NCBI GenBank assembly: GCA_964512635.1
Contig: CAZEJB010000010.1
Span: 1 to 64,000, forward strand
Source: JADZFO01 sp964512635
GTDB taxonomy: Bacteria; 4484-113; JAFGCY01
DNA: 64,000 bases
Reading direction: 5' to 3'
In this document: piece by piece, positions 60,955 through 64,000 of the stretch
Layout of the letters: each line of letters opens with the position of its first letter
Numbering within the stretch: the stretch's first letter is position 1
Translations under genes and position numbers: made by a program
Notes under the pieces: model-generated
Told to the model about the DNA's origin: nothing
Database searches by the model: none
The model's input: the letters and a program-made list of their open reading frames with translations, nothing else

Positions 60955-62337
60955 CTAAAAAGTCCCGCTGCGGATTTCTCCAGCCTGCTCGGAAAAAGAG
61001 ACGTACTGGGCCGGGTCAGTGGTCTTGTACATATACTTGCCGCGGAAGGTCAGCAGCACGCCGGGATAGATATGGTCGGCCGCCTTGATCCGCGATTCGT
61101 GATAGTCCGAGCACAGCGCGCGGGTAGTTTCCAGCTCCCCGTGGGCCGCCACGATCTGCTGCTCGATTTGCGCCGAGGCCAGCTTGAGCTTGCTTAGCGC
61201 GTCCTGCAGCCGCGCGTCCAGCATCGCCGGATTGCCGCCGCAGCGGCGCAGCAGGCCGTTAAGCGTGGTGTTTACCTGCTCGCGCTTGGCCAGCAGTGCC
61301 TGCATCTGAATTTCCTGGTTCTCCAGCGCGGTCTTGGCAAAGGGGCTTACTCCGACGTTAAGTTTGGTCAGGGTCGCCATCGGGTTGCCGATATTGGGCG
61401 CGACGATGTGGCGGTAGGCACTGACCTCGCCGCCGACAATGTTGCCCTTCTTGCCGGTCAGTTCAATACTTCCACCGCAGATGACATGGCAGTGGCGGAT
61501 GTAGTTCTCGACCCGCAGGTCGCCGACGACCGTCACTTCCGCCTGGTCCAGGGCGCCAATATGCGCATCGCCGCCGACCCGGATGCGGCAGTTGCCATGG
61601 CCGAAGACGAGGCCCTGGATGTGCAGATTTCCGCCGCATTCCAGCGTGGCCTTTTCGACGTTCCCGCCGATTTCCACATCGCCCTGGGCCCGCACCTGGA
61701 AGCCCGGATGCACGCTGCCGCGGATTTTGACGTTACCGATGAAGTCGATGTTGCCGACGGAGAAGTCGACGTCCTCACGGACCTCGATGCTCTCCATCAC
61801 TGAGATCTTGCCGCCGACCAGACAGGCATGCCCGCTGACCTCGGCGATCACGCTCTGGCCATCTTCGGACAGCCGTGCGCCTCGGCCCGGGCTGAGCTTG
61901 GCCGGCTTGCATTTGGGGGGGGCCAGTTCTTCGCCCCTGACATTGGTGCCCCTGGATTCGGCGTTGTTGCACTGCCGGGAAGCCAGAACATCACCGGCCT
62001 TGAAGCTGTTGAAAGTGCCGAGGTTGCGGAAATCAATGTGCCCGCTGTCATCCTCATGCAGCTCGCCGCCGGCATGGAAGCTGAGAACCAGCTCCTCGTC
62101 CGAGGCCGCCTTGGGCGCCTTGCCGCGTGCAACCACATAACGCGAACCGGCCTGCGGCCGCGCGCAGATTGCCTGCAGGATGTCCGTATCAATGCCGAAG
62201 ACCACACCGGCTTCGGCCAGCGCCTGCTGCAGATCCTCGTATCTAAGCTCCTCGGCAGGCTGGCTGCGCAGCACAAGGATGGCCTCCAGTCCGTCTCTGG
62301 AGATCTCAATCTGCAGTGTGTTCGTCGCTATGGCCAT
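60955..62337 (-). CDS. FapA/DUF342-family protein
   Basis: The 460-residue protein has the DUF342 plan: N-terminal FapA domain (about residues 25-160, with VFGIDTDILQAICARPQAGS), then a right-handed beta-helix made of short Val/Ile/Gly repeats (NVKIRGSVHPGFQVRAQGDV, GGDAHIGALDQAEVTVVGDL), and a C-terminal coiled coil (LDARLQDALSKLKLASAQIE). Such proteins are polymer-like factors linked to flagellar or cell-envelope gene sets in some bacteria. It follows the methyltransferase-like gene by 35 nt on the same strand. Confidence 0.85.
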   Translation of the reverse strand: MAIATNTLQIEISRDGLEAILVLRSQPAEELRYEDLQQALAEAGVVFGIDTDILQAICARPQAGSRYVVARGKAPKAASDEELVLSFHAGGELHEDDSGHIDFRNLGTFNSFKAGDVLASRQCNNAESRGTNVRGEELAPPKCKPAKLSPGRGARLSEDGQSVIAEVSGHACLVGGKISVMESIEVREDVDFSVGNIDFIGNVKIRGSVHPGFQVRAQGDVEIGGNVEKATLECGGNLHIQGLVFGHGNCRIRVGGDAHIGALDQAEVTVVGDLRVENYIRHCHVICGGSIELTGKKGNIVGGEVSAYRHIVAPNIGNPMATLTKLNVGVSPFAKTALENQEIQMQALLAKREQVNTTLNGLLRRCGGNPAMLDARLQDALSKLKLASAQIEQQIVAAHGELETTRALCSDYHESRIKAADHIYPGVLLTFRGKYMYKTTDPAQYVSFSEQAGEIRSGTF

Positions 62338-62372
62338 TGCCGTAAGGCACGCCTGGCCGGGGCAACGTGGTG

Positions 62373-64000
62373 CTAGCTGATCAGCGTGGCAACCGCCATG
62401 GGCTCGACTGTCTTATACAGCTCGCCCTTGCCGGTGCCATCGCGCAGCGCGTTGGCCAGCGCAATGCCACCCTTTACATCGGCAATGTCGGCGCTGACTA
62501 TAGGCTGCTCCTGACGCTGGCCCGCCGGCAGCGACTCCATAATCAGAGCCACGACGTTATGGCGGCCCTCAACCTGCGGCAGGCGCAGGAAATGGGTCAC
62601 GGCACGGCCCTGCAGGAATTCACCGAGCAGCGCGCGCTCCTTGAGCAGCACAAGCAGCTCATAGAGCACGAACACCGCGCAGCGTCCGCCGGGGTTCAGG
62701 AGGTGCAGCGACAGCTCAAGGTAGTTGGCTGCCAGGTTGGGATCACCGTCAAAGGTGAAGTTGCCCAGCACCGTGTCGAAGCGCTGCGGGATCTCGTTCT
62801 CTTCATTGGAGTCGAGGCCGAAGACGTCCGGCAACTCGGACAGGAAGTCGTTGCTGTAGATGTAAACGTTCTCGAAGCCCGACAGGCGCGTGATGATGCG
62901 GCCGGCGCGGGCCAGGACCTTGTTGTGCTCAATGGCCGTGTATTTCTCACTCAGGAAGTACTCGATCAGGTCCTTCTGGGTGATCATGAAGCGGTCGCGG
63001 GCCCGGTCAATAAAGCCCTTATCGAGACCTGACAGAATAAAGCGCGTACCGTCCGGCTGGACCAGCTCGACCCGGCGGTCGTCTTCGGTCAGGGCCCAGG
63101 CGCTGCCCTCGAGGTGTTCATACAGATAGTTGAACAGCTCGACCGAGAAGTTGCCCTCAAAGCAGGACGGATGCAGCACCGTGTTCTTGATCGACGGGCG
63201 CAGGATCTCAATCAGGATGCGGTAAAACTCGTTGGGGATGATCGCCCGCTCGGTGGAGTAGGGCTGGTACTTCAGGCGCAGCACGTCCTGCATCTTGCGG
63301 GCCGAGAGCGGCGCGTTGGCCACAGTGGCGGTTGAGATCGTCGTGCTGGCGGTCTCCAGCTCCATCAGCTGGTTGATGAACTTCTGCATTTCCTGGCGCT
63401 CGGAGGGGTCAAGTCCGCGCTCCTTGGGCGCCGGCTCGACGCGGTGGAAGCTCATCACGCCATAGTCGTCGACCCCGGCGGCGGACAGCACCTGGCTGAG
63501 CTTGGCGGCGAAATCCTCCTGCTTGGGCTGCAGGTCTTCGCGCTGCTCCAGGATTTCCTGGGCCTGCTTGACCTGGGCCTTGCGCAGGCGGCTCTTGACC
63601 AGACGCTCGTCGTCGCCTCCGCCCTCCTCACCGCGCGAGGAGACCAGGGCCTCCTGGAAGCCGCTCTCCAGCACCAGCTCAACTTCCTTGGTCTTGCGCT
63701 TGGGCACTGCCGCGGCAGCGCTGGCCTGGGTCTGCTTCTTCTCGGCCTGCTCCTTAAGCAGCCAGAGCTTGCGCTCGCTGACAAAGCGGCGATCGATCAG
63801 CGGCTGCAGGATTGCGATATCCGGGCTGAGCGAAAAGCGCTCACAGATGTGCTTCAGCAGGTCCTTTTCGGACAGCCCTCCGGGGTACTGCTTGAGTACC
63901 TCGACCGCTTCCTCATTGACCAGCTTCCATTCGCTCAGGCCCCAGCGGCTGCCGAGCTTCTGCAGGCCCTCGGCGCGCTCGAGCTCCAGGACGACCACCG
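62373..64000 (-). CDS. Degenerate N6-methylase-like protein, start not in the window
   Basis: The frame is open to the window edge; a GTG at 63998 is the only possible start inside it and may not be the true one. The N-terminal part has winged-helix-like and coiled-coil stretches (KQYPGGLSEKDLLKHICERF; SRLRKAQVKQAQEILEQRED). The second half follows class I methyltransferases of the HsdM type: VLHPSCFEGNFSVELFNYL for the SAM motif (usually DPxxGxG), SGFENVYIYSNDFL, then FDTVLGNFTFDGDPNLA at the place of the catalytic NPPF, and LLNPGGRCAVFVLYE. The catalytic tetrapeptide is altered (GNFT), so methylation is doubtful. FapA-type gene follows. Confidence 0.65.
   Translation of the reverse strand, partial: VVVLELERAEGLQKLGSRWGLSEWKLVNEEAVEVLKQYPGGLSEKDLLKHICERFSLSPDIAILQPLIDRRFVSERKLWLLKEQAEKKQTQASAAAAVPKRKTKEVELVLESGFQEALVSSRGEEGGGDDERLVKSRLRKAQVKQAQEILEQREDLQPKQEDFAAKLSQVLSAAGVDDYGVMSFHRVEPAPKERGLDPSERQEMQKFINQLMELETASTTISTATVANAPLSARKMQDVLRLKYQPYSTERAIIPNEFYRILIEILRPSIKNTVLHPSCFEGNFSVELFNYLYEHLEGSAWALTEDDRRVELVQPDGTRFILSGLDKGFIDRARDRFMITQKDLIEYFLSEKYTAIEHNKVLARAGRIITRLSGFENVYIYSNDFLSELPDVFGLDSNEENEIPQRFDTVLGNFTFDGDPNLAANYLELSLHLLNPGGRCAVFVLYELLVLLKERALLGEFLQGRAVTHFLRLPQVEGRHNVVALIMESLPAGQRQEQPIVSADIADVKGGIALANALRDGTGKGELYKTVEPMAVATLIS

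Overview
The window comes from a GC-rich, diderm (Gram-negative type) bacterium, probably an uncultured lineage. The evidence is many lipobox lipoproteins, multihaem cytochrome chemistry, FliR, a FapA-type protein and a methylmalonyl-CoA epimerase/MeaB pair. I cannot assign a phylum from the sequence. Coding density is high, with several 1- to 13-nt gene overlaps. A striking share of genes has a -10-like TANNNT hexamer 5-9 nt before the start codon and no Shine-Dalgarno sequence, which suggests that leaderless mRNAs are common.

Layout. 0-2.7 kb: end of a response-regulator receiver domain and a secreted gluzincin metalloprotease. 2.9-5.5 kb: a lower-GC accessory island with a small basic protein, a DUF3800 protein, an unknown protein and an IS1-type transposase behind a perfect sigma70-type promoter. 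6-9 kb: DUF1569 protein, small lipoprotein, dihaem cytochrome c lipoprotein, orphan fliR. 9-18 kb: subtilisin-like lipoprotein with a dockerin-like end, a thioredoxin-fold protein, a pseudopilin, a membrane/coiled-coil protein, pdxT with an in-frame repeat insertion, and a fibronectin-like lipoprotein. 18-25 kb: haem-oxygenase-fold redox protein, DinB protein, lon with a long basic tail and rlmB with a long RGG-rich head.

25-36.2 kb is a heat-shock locus on the minus strand: hrcA-dnaJ, then (interrupted by an AT-rich plus-strand cassette of two exported proteins) a giant TPR protein with a degenerate J-like domain, grpE, a short dnaK and a zinc-ribbon/TPR protein. These genes would form an Hsp70 machine with its repressor.

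36-49 kb: ABC exporter, DUF1272 protein, three exported or membrane proteins including an M42 aminopeptidase neighbour, a membrane-fused spermidine-synthase-like protein, and a run of four exported or cytoplasmic cyclophilin-type prolyl isomerases. 49-64 kb: purA operon, GGCT-like protein, meaB, a five-gene minus-strand run ending in tmk/DUF2993/NHL lipoprotein, CAP-domain lipoprotein, HAD phosphatase, methylmalonyl-CoA epimerase, cation/proton exchanger, xseB, fapA-like gene and a methyltransferase-like gene cut by the window edge.

Repeats matter here. Short palindromes of the type GGGC(G/C)...CCCCTAC and heptanucleotide tandem arrays (GGGACGA, ATGGCTA, CCCAACA) lie between genes, at stop codons and, in pdxT, inside the coding sequence.
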